DNA of 22,922 nt, taken from positions 1-22,922 of the IMG/VR virus record IMGVR_UViG_3300044640_002126; one strand, given 5' to 3'. This document shows positions 13,285-19,946 of the stretch, piece after piece. The DNA comes from a virus. The notes below the pieces were generated by a model. It made no database searches and had not been told where the DNA came from. It worked only from the letters and a program-made list of their open reading frames with translations. The position numbers were made by a program, and so were the translations under genes. How positions within the stretch are numbered: position 1 is the first letter of the stretch; every line of letters starts with the position of its first letter.

Positions 13285-15795
13285 ATGAACAGAGAGATTT
13301 ACCCAAAGGTCAAGATTATAATGAATCATTCAGTAAAAGAGGCAAAATCTTTCGATGATATCAAAGTTAGACCAGAACATGTTATTCTATCTATATTGTC
13401 AGACGATGACAATGAATGTACGAAAGTGTTGAAATCAATGAAAATTGAAACACAAGAACTATATGATAGAATATCAGATTATGTTAGGAAAAATGACCTA
13501 ACACCCAAAGCCTACAACACATCTGTTAACAAAAGAACTTTACCGCTTTCAGATGAAACAAAAGCCATAATAAAAGCTTTGGATAAAGAGTGTGAAAAAT
13601 TAAATGATAACATGATAGATACAACACACATCATGCTATCAACATTGATATCTAAACACCCAATATCTGAATTTTTATCTTCATTAGGAATAACATATAA
13701 TAGTTTTAAAAAAGCCATGTTAGGTGGCCAATCTGAAGATGTCAGAAATGGTGCACTTGATGATGACACCGAAGAAACTGAATCATTTAAAAAGAAACAA
13801 AAAGTGAGCGATAGTAAAAGCAAAACTCCAGTTTTAGATAATTTTTGTAGAGACGTATCTAAAGCGGTTGAAAAAGGGGAAATAGACCCAGTTGTCGGAA
13901 GACATTCAGAAATTAAACGTGTTTCTCAGATTTTATCTAGAAGAAAGAAAAACAACCCAATCTTAATCGGTGAACCAGGCGTTGGTAAAACATCAATCGT
14001 AGAAGGTTTGGCTCAAATGATAAAAGATGGTGCGGCACCTAGAACACTTATCGGTAAAAGATTATTTACACTAGATTTAGCGTCAATTGTCGCTGGTACC
14101 AAATATCGTGGTCAATTCGAGGAAAGAATGAAAGCGATATTGGAAGAATGTAAAGCAAACCCAGACGTTGTTCTTTTTATCGATGAGCTACACACAATTA
14201 TTGGTGCTGGTAACGCATCTGGTTCACTAGATGCTTCAAATATCTTTAAACCAGCGTTGGCTCGTGGAGAATTACAAGTAATTGGTGCAACAACCTTGGA
14301 TGAATATAGAGAAAACATCGAAAAAGATGGTGCTTTGACTAGACGTTTCCAACAAGTTTTGGTTGAAGAACCAACACTGGAAGAAACAAAAGTAATTCTT
14401 ACAAATATCAAAGAAAAATACGAAAAACACCACAAAGTTAAATACACAGACGAAGCAATCGAAGAATGTGTTAAATTATCTGCTAGATACATCATGGATA
14501 GGTCAATGCCAGATAAAGCTATTGATGTATTGGATGAAGCTGGTGCGACAACAAATGTTAATGTTGAAAAACCAGAAGAAATAAAAGAATTGGAAATCAA
14601 AAGAAACGAAATCAACGACAAGAAAAAAGATGTTGTTGTGAAACAAAAATACGAAGAAGCTGCCAAACTAAGAGATGAAGAAAAAAAGGTTGTTGAACAA
14701 TTAGAAAAAGCAATGACTGATTGGCAAGAAAAATTAGATAAAAAAGTAACTGAGGTTGGTGTTGAAATCATTTCTGAAGTTGTATCTATGATGACTGGTA
14801 TTCCGTTGACAAAGATATCAACTCAAGAAAGTAAAAGACTAATGAGCTTAGACAAAGAACTTATGGGTAAAGTTATCGGTCAAGACGATGCGGTTATCAA
14901 AGTTGTCAAATCAATTAAACGTAACCGTATTGGTATAAAAGACAAAAATAAACCAGTTGGTTCATTTATCTTTTTAGGTCCAACTGGTGTTGGTAAAACG
15001 TTGTTAGCTAAATTGTTAGCGGAACACGTATATGGTGACGCTGAAGCTTTGGTTAGAATGGATATGTCAGAATACATGGAAAAACATTCTGTATCTAGAC
15101 TTATTGGACCACCGCCTGGATATGTTGGTTATGACCAAGGTGGTCAATTAACTGAAAAGGTTCGTAGAAAACCGCATTGTGTTATTTTATTTGATGAGAT
15201 TGAAAAAGCACATGAAGACGTATTCAACTTATTACTTCAATTATTAGATGAAGGCCAATTAACCGATGGTTTAGGTCGTAAAGTTAACTTTAAAAATGCA
15301 CTTATTATTTTGACATCAAATATCGGTGTAAAAGAAGTTAGTTCATTCGGTAAAACAATGGGATTTGAAACAGCGGCTAGTATTGTTGGTGAAGAAAATA
15401 GAGCTCGTTCAATTATTGAAAAAGCTTTAAAGAAAAAATTCAAACCAGAATTCCTTAACCGTATCGATGAAGCTATTATTTTTAGAGGGTTAACAGAAGA
15501 AGATATCCATAAAATCATTTACTTAGAAATTGAAAGCTTAGAAAAACGTGTTATTGAAATGGGTTACAATCTAACTGTTACCAAAGACGCTATCGAATTT
15601 TTAGCTAGACAAGGGTACGATGAAGCTTACGGGGCCAGACCTTTGGCCAGAGCGATTCAACACTATGTTGAAGACCCAGTTGCTGATGAGATACTAAATG
15701 AAAACATATTAGAAGGTGAAACGATAGAAGTTTCGTATGATTCTAAAAAAGAAGAATTGGTGATTAAACCAATAAAACCTAAGAAAACTAAATAA
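13285..15795 (+). CDS. ClpC-like AAA+ protein unfoldase (Hsp100) with ClpP-docking-type loop
   Basis: The protein has two AAA+ modules in the Clp/Hsp100 arrangement (836 aa; ClpC is usually about 810-850). In order: Clp N-domain repeats (residues 1-145); a low-complexity linker (~150-180); AAA1 with Walker A GEPGVGKT (229-236), Walker B VLFIDE (296-301) and Arg fingers at ~353; a short coiled M-domain with a UVR-like stretch KQKYEEAAKLRDEEKKV (~453-469); AAA2 with GPTGVGKT (565-572), pore loop GYVGYDQGG, VILFDE (633-638); and an MGF tripeptide (692-694) in the position of the VGF/IGF loop that binds ClpP. The short M-domain and this loop favour ClpC over the disaggregase ClpB. No clpP is in this window, so it may use host ClpP. 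Rightward, with a host-type promoter and its own terminator. A phage-encoded ClpC of full length is unusual. Confidence 0.93.
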   Translation: MNREIYPKVKIIMNHSVKEAKSFDDIKVRPEHVILSILSDDDNECTKVLKSMKIETQELYDRISDYVRKNDLTPKAYNTSVNKRTLPLSDETKAIIKALDKECEKLNDNMIDTTHIMLSTLISKHPISEFLSSLGITYNSFKKAMLGGQSEDVRNGALDDDTEETESFKKKQKVSDSKSKTPVLDNFCRDVSKAVEKGEIDPVVGRHSEIKRVSQILSRRKKNNPILIGEPGVGKTSIVEGLAQMIKDGAAPRTLIGKRLFTLDLASIVAGTKYRGQFEERMKAILEECKANPDVVLFIDELHTIIGAGNASGSLDASNIFKPALARGELQVIGATTLDEYRENIEKDGALTRRFQQVLVEEPTLEETKVILTNIKEKYEKHHKVKYTDEAIEECVKLSARYIMDRSMPDKAIDVLDEAGATTNVNVEKPEEIKELEIKRNEINDKKKDVVVKQKYEEAAKLRDEEKKVVEQLEKAMTDWQEKLDKKVTEVGVEIISEVVSMMTGIPLTKISTQESKRLMSLDKELMGKVIGQDDAVIKVVKSIKRNRIGIKDKNKPVGSFIFLGPTGVGKTLLAKLLAEHVYGDAEALVRMDMSEYMEKHSVSRLIGPPPGYVGYDQGGQLTEKVRRKPHCVILFDEIEKAHEDVFNLLLQLLDEGQLTDGLGRKVNFKNALIILTSNIGVKEVSSFGKTMGFETAASIVGEENRARSIIEKALKKKFKPEFLNRIDEAIIFRGLTEEDIHKIIYLEIESLEKRVIEMGYNLTVTKDAIEFLARQGYDEAYGARPLARAIQHYVEDPVADEILNENILEGETIEVSYDSKKEELVIKPIKPKKTK

Positions 15796-15802
15796 AATAA
15801 AT

Positions 15803-15827
15803 AAAGCCACTTTTTGTGGCTTTTTTT
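15803..15827 (+). terminator. Rho-independent terminator after clpC
   Basis: AAAGCCAC, loop TTTTT, GTGGCTTT followed by more T residues to 15827. It runs directly into the ATATTTATAA motif of the next gene. Confidence 0.92.
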
Positions 15828-15837
15828 ATATTTATAA
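15828..15837 (+). promoter_or_regulatory. Late-type motif (ATATTTATAA) directly before the GNAT-zincin gene
   Basis: This is the only plus-strand copy of the motif with the same orientation relative to its gene. It ends 2 nt before the ATG, so transcription from it would give a leaderless or nearly leaderless message. Confidence 0.5.
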
Positions 15838-15839
15838 GT

Positions 15840-16574
15840 ATGATTGAGGAATTATTGACAAACAAATACGGTGAATGTTTAAAAGGGTTGGATATTTATG
15901 AGAATACAACAAGCCTTATTCTTTCACGTATTATTATTAATGATGAGTGTAGAGGACAAGGTGTTGGCACCAAAATTATGGAAGAATTGGTCAACTATGC
16001 TGATAGTAACAGTCAAATAATTGCTTTGACACCATCTAGTGATTTTGGCGGTAATAAAAATCGTTTAATTCAATTTTACAAAAGATTTGGGTTTAAGCAT
16101 AACAAAGGTATCCATAAAAGTTTTGAATTTCGTGATTCAATGATTAGGTACCCAAAATTAAATGAAAATATGAAACCAGTAATAAAACAATTATTAAGAG
16201 AACGACTACTAACACAAGATGATATGGATGTTAGAGATGTTGCTGATTTTGTTAATTTCGCTAAAGATTATTTAGAGATTGATGACGATGTTAAAGTAGA
16301 ACTAGCTTTTGAAAAAACACCAGACATCAGAACAACAGCATATTATAATAATGGTGATAAAAGAATGAAAATTTATGTTAAAAACAGAGCGATTATTGAT
16401 ATATGTCGTTCAATAGCGCACGAACTAGTTCACCATAAACAAAACATTGATGGCAGACTAAAAGATGCCGAAGACCCAGGTGCCGATGGTAGTGAGTTTG
16501 AAAACGAAGCCAACGCAGTTGCTGGTGTGATAATAAGAAAATGGGGTAGATTACACCCAGAAATATACGATTAA
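15840..16574 (+). CDS. GNAT acetyltransferase fused to a zincin-like metallopeptidase domain (244 aa)
   Basis: The N-terminal ~100 residues are GNAT-like: LILSRIIINDECRGQGVGTK carries the acetyl-CoA-binding R/Q-x-x-G-x-G/A signature (38-43), then ALTPSSDFGGNKNRLIQFYK and GF near 84. The C-terminal part (about 127-244) has the zinc-binding HExxH as AHELVHHKQ (H194, E195, H198), and a downstream FENEANAVAG can supply the third ligand (E221 or E223). The two activities would be acetyl transfer and peptide cleavage or Zn binding; substrates are unknown. I chose ATG 15840; a GTG at 15816 lies inside the clpC terminator and is unlikely. The stop is separated from the next ATG by one base, so it is translationally linked to the DUF5661-like gene. 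Domain calls are good; that both act on one pathway is inference. Confidence 0.87.
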   Translation: MIEELLTNKYGECLKGLDIYENTTSLILSRIIINDECRGQGVGTKIMEELVNYADSNSQIIALTPSSDFGGNKNRLIQFYKRFGFKHNKGIHKSFEFRDSMIRYPKLNENMKPVIKQLLRERLLTQDDMDVRDVADFVNFAKDYLEIDDDVKVELAFEKTPDIRTTAYYNNGDKRMKIYVKNRAIIDICRSIAHELVHHKQNIDGRLKDAEDPGADGSEFENEANAVAGVIIRKWGRLHPEIYD

Positions 16575-16575
16575 T

Positions 16576-16875
16576 ATGGAAAACAAATTAAAAGGTGGTA
16601 AAGCTGATAAACTTTCACCAAAAGACATAGCTAAAAAATTTGACGTATCTGTTAAAGATGTTAAGAATCAAATTGAAAAAGGTAAAAAAGTTGAGTCAGA
16701 ACATACTGACGATGAAGAAAAACAAAACGAAATAGCTTCAGACCATGTATCTGAATTTCCAGATTACTATGATAGAATAGAAAAAATGGAAAAACAAGCT
16801 GAAAAATATTGGAAAGACAAACTTAGTGAGTCTAAAGTATTCATAAAAAACACTCTTAGAGAAAATTTAAAATAA
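16576..16875 (+). CDS. DUF5661-like small helical protein (99 aa)
   Basis: The sequence LSPKDIAKKFDVSVKDVKNQ resembles a short helix-turn-helix-like segment. It is followed by VESEHTDDEEKQNEIASDHV and FPDYYDRIEKMEKQAEKYW. The pattern E-H-T-D-D ... I-A-x-D-H ... P-D-Y-Y-x-R matches the small family I know as DUF5661, function unknown. The His/Asp/Glu spacing could bind metal, which is speculation. It starts one base after the stop of the GNAT-zincin gene, so the two are co-translated, and it ends just before a bidirectional terminator. Confidence 0.8.
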   Translation: MENKLKGGKADKLSPKDIAKKFDVSVKDVKNQIEKGKKVESEHTDDEEKQNEIASDHVSEFPDYYDRIEKMEKQAEKYWKDKLSESKVFIKNTLRENLK

Positions 16876-16879
16876 AAAA

Positions 16880-16903
16880 AAACCCGTAATCACTTACGGG
16901 TTT
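16880..16903. terminator. Bidirectional terminator between convergent genes
   Basis: AAACCCGTAA, loop TCAC, TTACGGGTTT forms a perfect 10-bp stem with a T-rich tail on the plus side (ATTTTTT) and an A9 tract that becomes a T9 tail on the minus side. It lies between convergent stops at 16875 and 16912. Confidence 0.93.
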
Positions 16904-16911
16904 ATTTTTTA

Positions 16912-17646
16912 TTAATAGTCATCTTCGTCTTCATGCATATATTGTGCCACTTCTCTTTTAAGCTCGTCTAATTTTTTAGACACTTCACCACTAACCATAT
17001 CATATAAATCTTTACCGAATAAATTACTATCATACGATGTATCGGTTAATTCTACTGAAAAATTTATACCACCAGACGGTCCATCTGGGTCTTCCTCACA
17101 ATAACCTTCAAAATTAATAGTTAATGTGTAAAATTCTTCACCGTCAAAATTAACAGTTATTGGTAATTCAGCATTAAATTCAACACAATTTAGATGTCTA
17201 TAACGACTAGAAAAATTAGCTCTTCTAGAATCAATAACATTAAGTTGACCTAAATCCGCATTTTCTAAAGCCAGTGCAACTAATTGGTCAACAGAATATT
17301 TGTCTTCTAACAAACCAGTTTCATCTAATTCTTCATTAACACCTAACATAGGTGAAGTATACGCTTGACCAACACTGTCAAATTCGCCACCTTTTAATTT
17401 TTGCCCTATTGCTGAATAAATTGCTCTAACAGTTGATTCATCACCATATGCTGTTTTATATATAGCATCTTTAAGACCCATATAGTCCTCACCTTTTTGT
17501 TGTATTTGGCTAACAAAATAATCTGAAACCCCGTCAATATCAACTATTGGCCCGTTTTCTTTTAGAATACCTTTTGAAGTCAAATATCTTTGCTCTGCTA
17601 ATAAATTAGCTTTTTTAAGGTTTTTAATTTTATCAAATCTTCTCAT
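16912..17646 (-). CDS. Unknown phage protein with 'KKANLLAEQRYL' N-terminal motif (244 aa)
   Basis: Begins MRRFDKIKNLKKANLLAEQR, an N-terminal pattern I associate from memory with several unrelated proteins of T4-like marine phages. It could be a sorting or head-targeting tag, unproven. The middle is acidic. Residues ~150-205 are beta-rich (ITVNFDGEEFYTLTINFEGY, then GGINFSVELTDTS), and the C-terminus is helical and acidic (YMHEDEDDY). No catalytic motif is seen. A late-type motif lies 13 nt upstream and the gene ends at the bidirectional terminator, so it is a single-gene unit. Probably a virion-associated or internal protein, low certainty. Confidence 0.75.
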   Translation of the reverse strand: MRRFDKIKNLKKANLLAEQRYLTSKGILKENGPIVDIDGVSDYFVSQIQQKGEDYMGLKDAIYKTAYGDESTVRAIYSAIGQKLKGGEFDSVGQAYTSPMLGVNEELDETGLLEDKYSVDQLVALALENADLGQLNVIDSRRANFSSRYRHLNCVEFNAELPITVNFDGEEFYTLTINFEGYCEEDPDGPSGGINFSVELTDTSYDSNLFGKDLYDMVSGEVSKKLDELKREVAQYMHEDEDDY

Positions 17647-17659
17647 TTTTTTTATTTAA

Positions 17660-17669
17660 TTATAAATAT
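17660..17669 (-). promoter_or_regulatory. Putative late promoter motif (ATATTTATAA)
   Basis: The coding strand reads CATATTTATAATTAAAT, 13 nt before the ATG of the 244-aa protein. Confidence 0.6.
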
Positions 17670-17671
17670 GT

Positions 17672-18097
17672 TTATTTTCCAGAAACGTCCCCAATGTATT
17701 CATAGCTGAAACACAATCTTTTATTATCATAGACATGGTTCTTATACGTATTTTCATCAGTTACGTCTTTTCTTATTTTTTTATTTTTACTAGTTGGTTT
17801 CCATAACGGAGAATTTTCCCAGAAAAAACCTAATCTAGGGTGCGCTGTTCTAGAAAAATATCTATATCCTTGGTCTATATGATGTTGTGCAATTGCTGTT
17901 GAAAACCTCACACCAATCCCCATACCTTGAAAATCTGGTAGAACAACATTCCTATGACCTCTCCATGCATTTTTAAGTGTTCCACTAGGTAATGTAATCG
18001 AGGCGAAGAAAGAAACAACTTGGTCATCCCAAATTCCCACATAACACCTAGCCGCTTTATTAACGTTCCCATCTAGATAGTGATGGTCTTTAAACAT
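17672..18097 (-). CDS. GNAT acetyltransferase part of a frame-interrupted ABC-ATPase/GNAT protein (141 aa as an isolated ORF)
   Basis: The segment NVVLPDFQGMGIGVRFSTAI is a clear GNAT motif A (Q-G-x-G-I-G). It is preceded by ARCYVGIWDDQVVSFFASIT and followed by GYRYFSRTAHPRLGF. The isolated ORF starts at ATG 18095-18097, overlapping the ATPase gene by 25 nt. However, the same frame continues upstream as FFVRPEINIKIYRTTNDSWR, which reads as the natural N-terminus of this GNAT domain, back to the T9 run at 18152-18160. A -1 shift there would give one 363-aa ATPase-GNAT protein. Such ATPase-GNAT pairs recall proteins seen in other phages and mobile regions, with unknown substrate. Expressed from the motif at 18775-18784. 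Confidence 0.82.
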   Translation of the reverse strand: MFKDHHYLDGNVNKAARCYVGIWDDQVVSFFASITLPSGTLKNAWRGHRNVVLPDFQGMGIGVRFSTAIAQHHIDQGYRYFSRTAHPRLGFFWENSPLWKPTSKNKKIRKDVTDENTYKNHVYDNKRLCFSYEYIGDVSGK

Positions 18098-18762
18098 TCT
18101 CCAACTATCATTTGTTGTGCGATATATTTTGATATTGATTTCTGGTCGGACAAAAAAAAACCGTCCAGAAGCTCTCCCGTATCAGTGTTGATTACCCAAT
18201 CTGGCTCCAACCAATCAACGATGTCCATGTGACAAGTGGATATAACAATACTCTTTAGGTTATTATTTTTTACATACCTAGCCAAAGCCATAGAGGCTGC
18301 TTTAGCGACAGTTCTATCAACCACTGAGGTATATTCATCAATAACTGCATTTGATTTGATTTTACGAGCTAAATCAGCTCTAAACTTTTCACCGTTGGAT
18401 AATACATGATAAGGTTTATACCACGAAGGTATTGAATTGAACCCAACAGAACTTAATCTATTGATTCCGTCTTCTGGGTTATCAAAATGTGAAATTACTG
18501 ATTTGTTTGGATTCCATTCTGGTTGTTCTTCAACACCAAATTGTTTTAACAGTGTTGATTTACCAGAACCACTCGAACCAACAATTACACCTATCTTAAA
18601 ATCTTTCGGTAAATTATTTGGTAATTTCCACGGGTGGAATGTTGATGTTCCGTTAAAACGACAATCAAATGCTATCTCACTAGCTTCAATAAATTCATCT
18701 CGGTCAACGGTTGATGTTAAAGGGGTTTCTTCTCTTTGTAGTTTTTCTATAACTGAATTCAT
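18073..18762 (-). CDS. ABC-type ATPase domain protein (229 aa), upstream part of a frame-interrupted ATPase/GNAT gene
   Basis: Soluble ABC-class nucleotide-binding domain with Walker A GSSGSGKST (residues 62-70), signature-like LSNGEKFRADLAR (121-133), Walker B NAVIDEY (138-144) and an H-loop His178 in ISTCHMDI. There are no membrane helices and no transporter partner nearby, so it is probably not a transporter. ABC ATPases of this kind act as switches on nucleic acid or protein. After TGELLDGFF the frame runs about 25 residues that look non-native (LSDQKSISKYIAQQM) and stops, whereas the -1 frame continues into a GNAT domain. A late-type motif lies 12 nt before the ATG. Function of the combined protein is unknown; ATPase assignment is firm. 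Confidence 0.85.
   Translation of the reverse strand: MNSVIEKLQREETPLTSTVDRDEFIEASEIAFDCRFNGTSTFHPWKLPNNLPKDFKIGVIVGSSGSGKSTLLKQFGVEEQPEWNPNKSVISHFDNPEDGINRLSSVGFNSIPSWYKPYHVLSNGEKFRADLARKIKSNAVIDEYTSVVDRTVAKAASMALARYVKNNNLKSIVISTCHMDIVDWLEPDWVINTDTGELLDGFFLSDQKSISKYIAQQMIVGECLKTITI
18152..18160 (-). other. T9 homopolymer (sense) at a frame break inside the ATPase/GNAT gene
   Basis: Sense strand: GGT TTT TTT TTG TCC in the ATPase frame, versus TTT TTT TTT GTC CGA in the GNAT frame. A -1 slip or one additional T joins the domains. Short complementary arms flank the run (TTCTGG before, CCAGAA after). Confidence 0.7.
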
Positions 18763-18774
18763 AAAACATTTTAA

Positions 18775-18784
18775 TTATAAATAT
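18775..18784 (-). promoter_or_regulatory. Putative late promoter motif (ATATTTATAA) before the ATPase/GNAT unit
   Basis: The coding strand reads GATATTTATAATTAAAAT, 12 nt before the ATG, just after the terminator of the 72-aa gene. Confidence 0.62.
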
Positions 18785-18826
18785 CATGTTTATAATCAAA
18801 ATTCGTCAAGTATAAAAAATAAAATA

Positions 18827-18854
18827 GCTAGGGATGTTGTTTTACAACCCTAGC
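18827..18854 (-). terminator. Rho-independent terminator after the 72-aa gene
   Basis: GCTAGGG pairs with CCCTAGC, with an inner TTGT/ACAA helix and a 3-nt bulge. On the minus strand it is followed by TATTTTATTTTTTATA. Confidence 0.85.
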
Positions 18855-18878
18855 CATAAGTATTTTTAGCAAGTAAGA

Positions 18879-19097
18879 TTACTTCTTACCTTCAGTTAAT
18901 GTTTTGAACTTAGCTTCTAACGCAGCGATTTTGTTTTCCAATACAGCTGTTTTGCTGTTTTGTGTTTTAGCTTGCTCGTTAATCCACTCTTGTTTTTTTA
19001 CAGCAACTGCCTCATTTACGATGTTATCGATTAAATCAACAAGGTCAGATTCTTTAATTTTAACTGTTTTTTTTGCAACTGGTTTTACGTTTGACAT
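18879..19097 (-). CDS. Small coiled-coil protein (72 aa), unknown
   Basis: Lys-rich start (MSNVKPVAKKTVKI), then ESDLVDLIDNIVNEAV, then a regular C-terminal heptad helix (VLENKIAALEAKFKTLTEG). It probably forms a short oligomeric coiled coil. There is no signal peptide. It is a single-gene unit, with an ATATTTATA-type motif about 33 nt upstream and a strong terminator downstream, which suggests independent, perhaps abundant, expression. The function cannot be assigned; a small virion or internal head protein is possible. Confidence 0.75.
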   Translation of the reverse strand: MSNVKPVAKKTVKIKESDLVDLIDNIVNEAVAVKKQEWINEQAKTQNSKTAVLENKIAALEAKFKTLTEGKK

Positions 19098-19130
19098 ATT
19101 TTTAAGGATTAAATAAAATCTTATTTTCTT

Positions 19131-19140
19131 ATATAAATAT
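19131..19140 (-). promoter_or_regulatory. Late-type motif variant (ATATTTATAT) before the 72-aa gene
   Basis: The coding strand reads CTTATATATTTATATAAG, itself nearly palindromic, about 33 nt before the ATG. Confidence 0.5.
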
Positions 19141-19177
19141 ATAAGAATTCATAAAAAGAACATGTGTTCTAAAAAAA

Positions 19178-19333
19178 TTAACCTAAAACTCTACTAATTA
19201 CAAAAATTTCCAATAACACATTTATTGGTAATTTTTTAATTGATGAAAAAATTTCTTTAGCTTCATCCAAGCTATTCGCAAAAACGTAAGAAAATTTTTC
19301 ACCACCTCTAGTTTCTAATGCGTATTTATTCAT
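19178..19333 (-). CDS. Short unknown protein (51 aa)
   Basis: A complete small frame runs from ATG 19331-19333 to TAA 19178-19180. It begins MNKYALETRGGEKFSYVFAN, then continues with SLDEAKEIFSSIKKLPINVL and ends FVISRVLG. An amphipathic helix follows a short beta-like N-terminus. It fills the gap between the RNase H-like gene and the 72-aa gene, and a late-type motif within a hairpin lies just upstream (19337-19367). There is no recognised family. Coding is supported by length, codon content similar to its neighbours and the upstream motif. Confidence 0.6.
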   Translation of the reverse strand: MNKYALETRGGEKFSYVFANSLDEAKEIFSSIKKLPINVLLEIFVISRVLG

Positions 19334-19336
19334 GAT

Positions 19337-19367
19337 GGGCGTTTATTAATAAATATAATAAACACCC
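19337..19367 (-). promoter_or_regulatory. Hairpin whose loop holds a late-type motif, before the 51-aa gene
   Basis: On the minus strand GGGTGTTTATT, loop ATATTTATT, AATAAACGCCC forms an 11-bp stem with one G-T pair, 3 nt before the ATG. The motif ATATTTATTA (19347-19356) lies in the loop. There is no T tail, so a simple terminator is unlikely. Confidence 0.5.
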
Positions 19368-19387
19368 ACATAAAGTAAAAAGTTTCA

Positions 19388-19894
19388 TCAACATTTTTTA
19401 TCAGCAGCATTTGATGCTGCCCACGCATCTGGTTTAACCTTGAATTCGTAACCCATACCTAGAATGTAACCAACTGCTTGTTGTAAAGCTTTGTTAGATT
19501 CCCATTTAGGGTCTGGGTTTATGTCAGCGTGAATTTCCAATGGTATTTCATACAAATCTAACAATGGTGCTATCTCATAAGCAACCTCTACTGATTTACC
19601 AACTTCATAAACCATTCTTTCATTTACCAATTCTTTATTTGTTTGTTTAAAACCATGATAGTATGTTGCAGCCACAATCATACCACCACGACCAACAATC
19701 ACACCACCCAAATCTTGTGATGTTCTTATCAATATTACAGTAGCAAATTTATACGTACCTTTCTCAGCTTTTTGAGAATCGGTACCGATAGACACAGAAA
19801 GTATGTATCCTTTGGCTAATTCTTCATCAAATAATTTTTCCAAATAGTCAACTATTGGTTCTTCGATTACTTTTTCATTTCTTTTCCATTTCAT
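19388..19894 (-). CDS. RNase H-like protein of the YkuK (DUF458) family (168 aa)
   Basis: Strand-rich core ILSVSIGTDSQKAEKGTYKF begins with the family's G-T-D-S-Q signature, carrying the first candidate catalytic Asp (D38). It continues with FATVILIRTSQDLGGVIVG, and IHADINPDPKWESNKALQQA carries later acidic residues. It ends VKPDAWAASNAADKKC. The YkuK family has an RNase H fold; nuclease activity is predicted but I know of no firm substrate. It starts 52 nt after the LRR gene stop and downstream of its strong terminator. No promoter motif is evident in the short gap, so its transcription is unclear. Confidence 0.85.
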   Translation of the reverse strand: MKWKRNEKVIEEPIVDYLEKLFDEELAKGYILSVSIGTDSQKAEKGTYKFATVILIRTSQDLGGVIVGRGGMIVAATYYHGFKQTNKELVNERMVYEVGKSVEVAYEIAPLLDLYEIPLEIHADINPDPKWESNKALQQAVGYILGMGYEFKVKPDAWAASNAADKKC

Positions 19895-19920
19895 AATAAT
19901 AAAATTTTAACAAAATAAAA

Positions 19921-19938
19921 GGGGCCCAATTGGGCCCC
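19921..19938 (-). terminator. Strong GC-rich terminator after the LRR gene
   Basis: GGGGCCC-AATT-GGGCCCC is a perfect palindrome. On the minus strand it is followed by TTTTATTTT. An unusually GC-rich stem for this AT-rich genome. Confidence 0.92.
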
Positions 19939-19946
19939 CTTATCTC

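Noticed and set aside
14112-14771. 219-codon minus-strand open frame within clpC
   Set aside because: Antisense to a strongly conserved AAA+ gene, with Ser/Phe-rich composition typical of a shadow frame.
15816-15839. Upstream GTG start for the GNAT-zincin gene
   Set aside because: It lies inside the clpC terminator stem and would add a non-conserved Phe-rich leader; ATG 15840 is better.
18073-18762. ABC transporter component
   Set aside because: No membrane partner or membrane helices nearby, and the frame continues into a GNAT domain after a -1 shift, pointing to a soluble ATPase.
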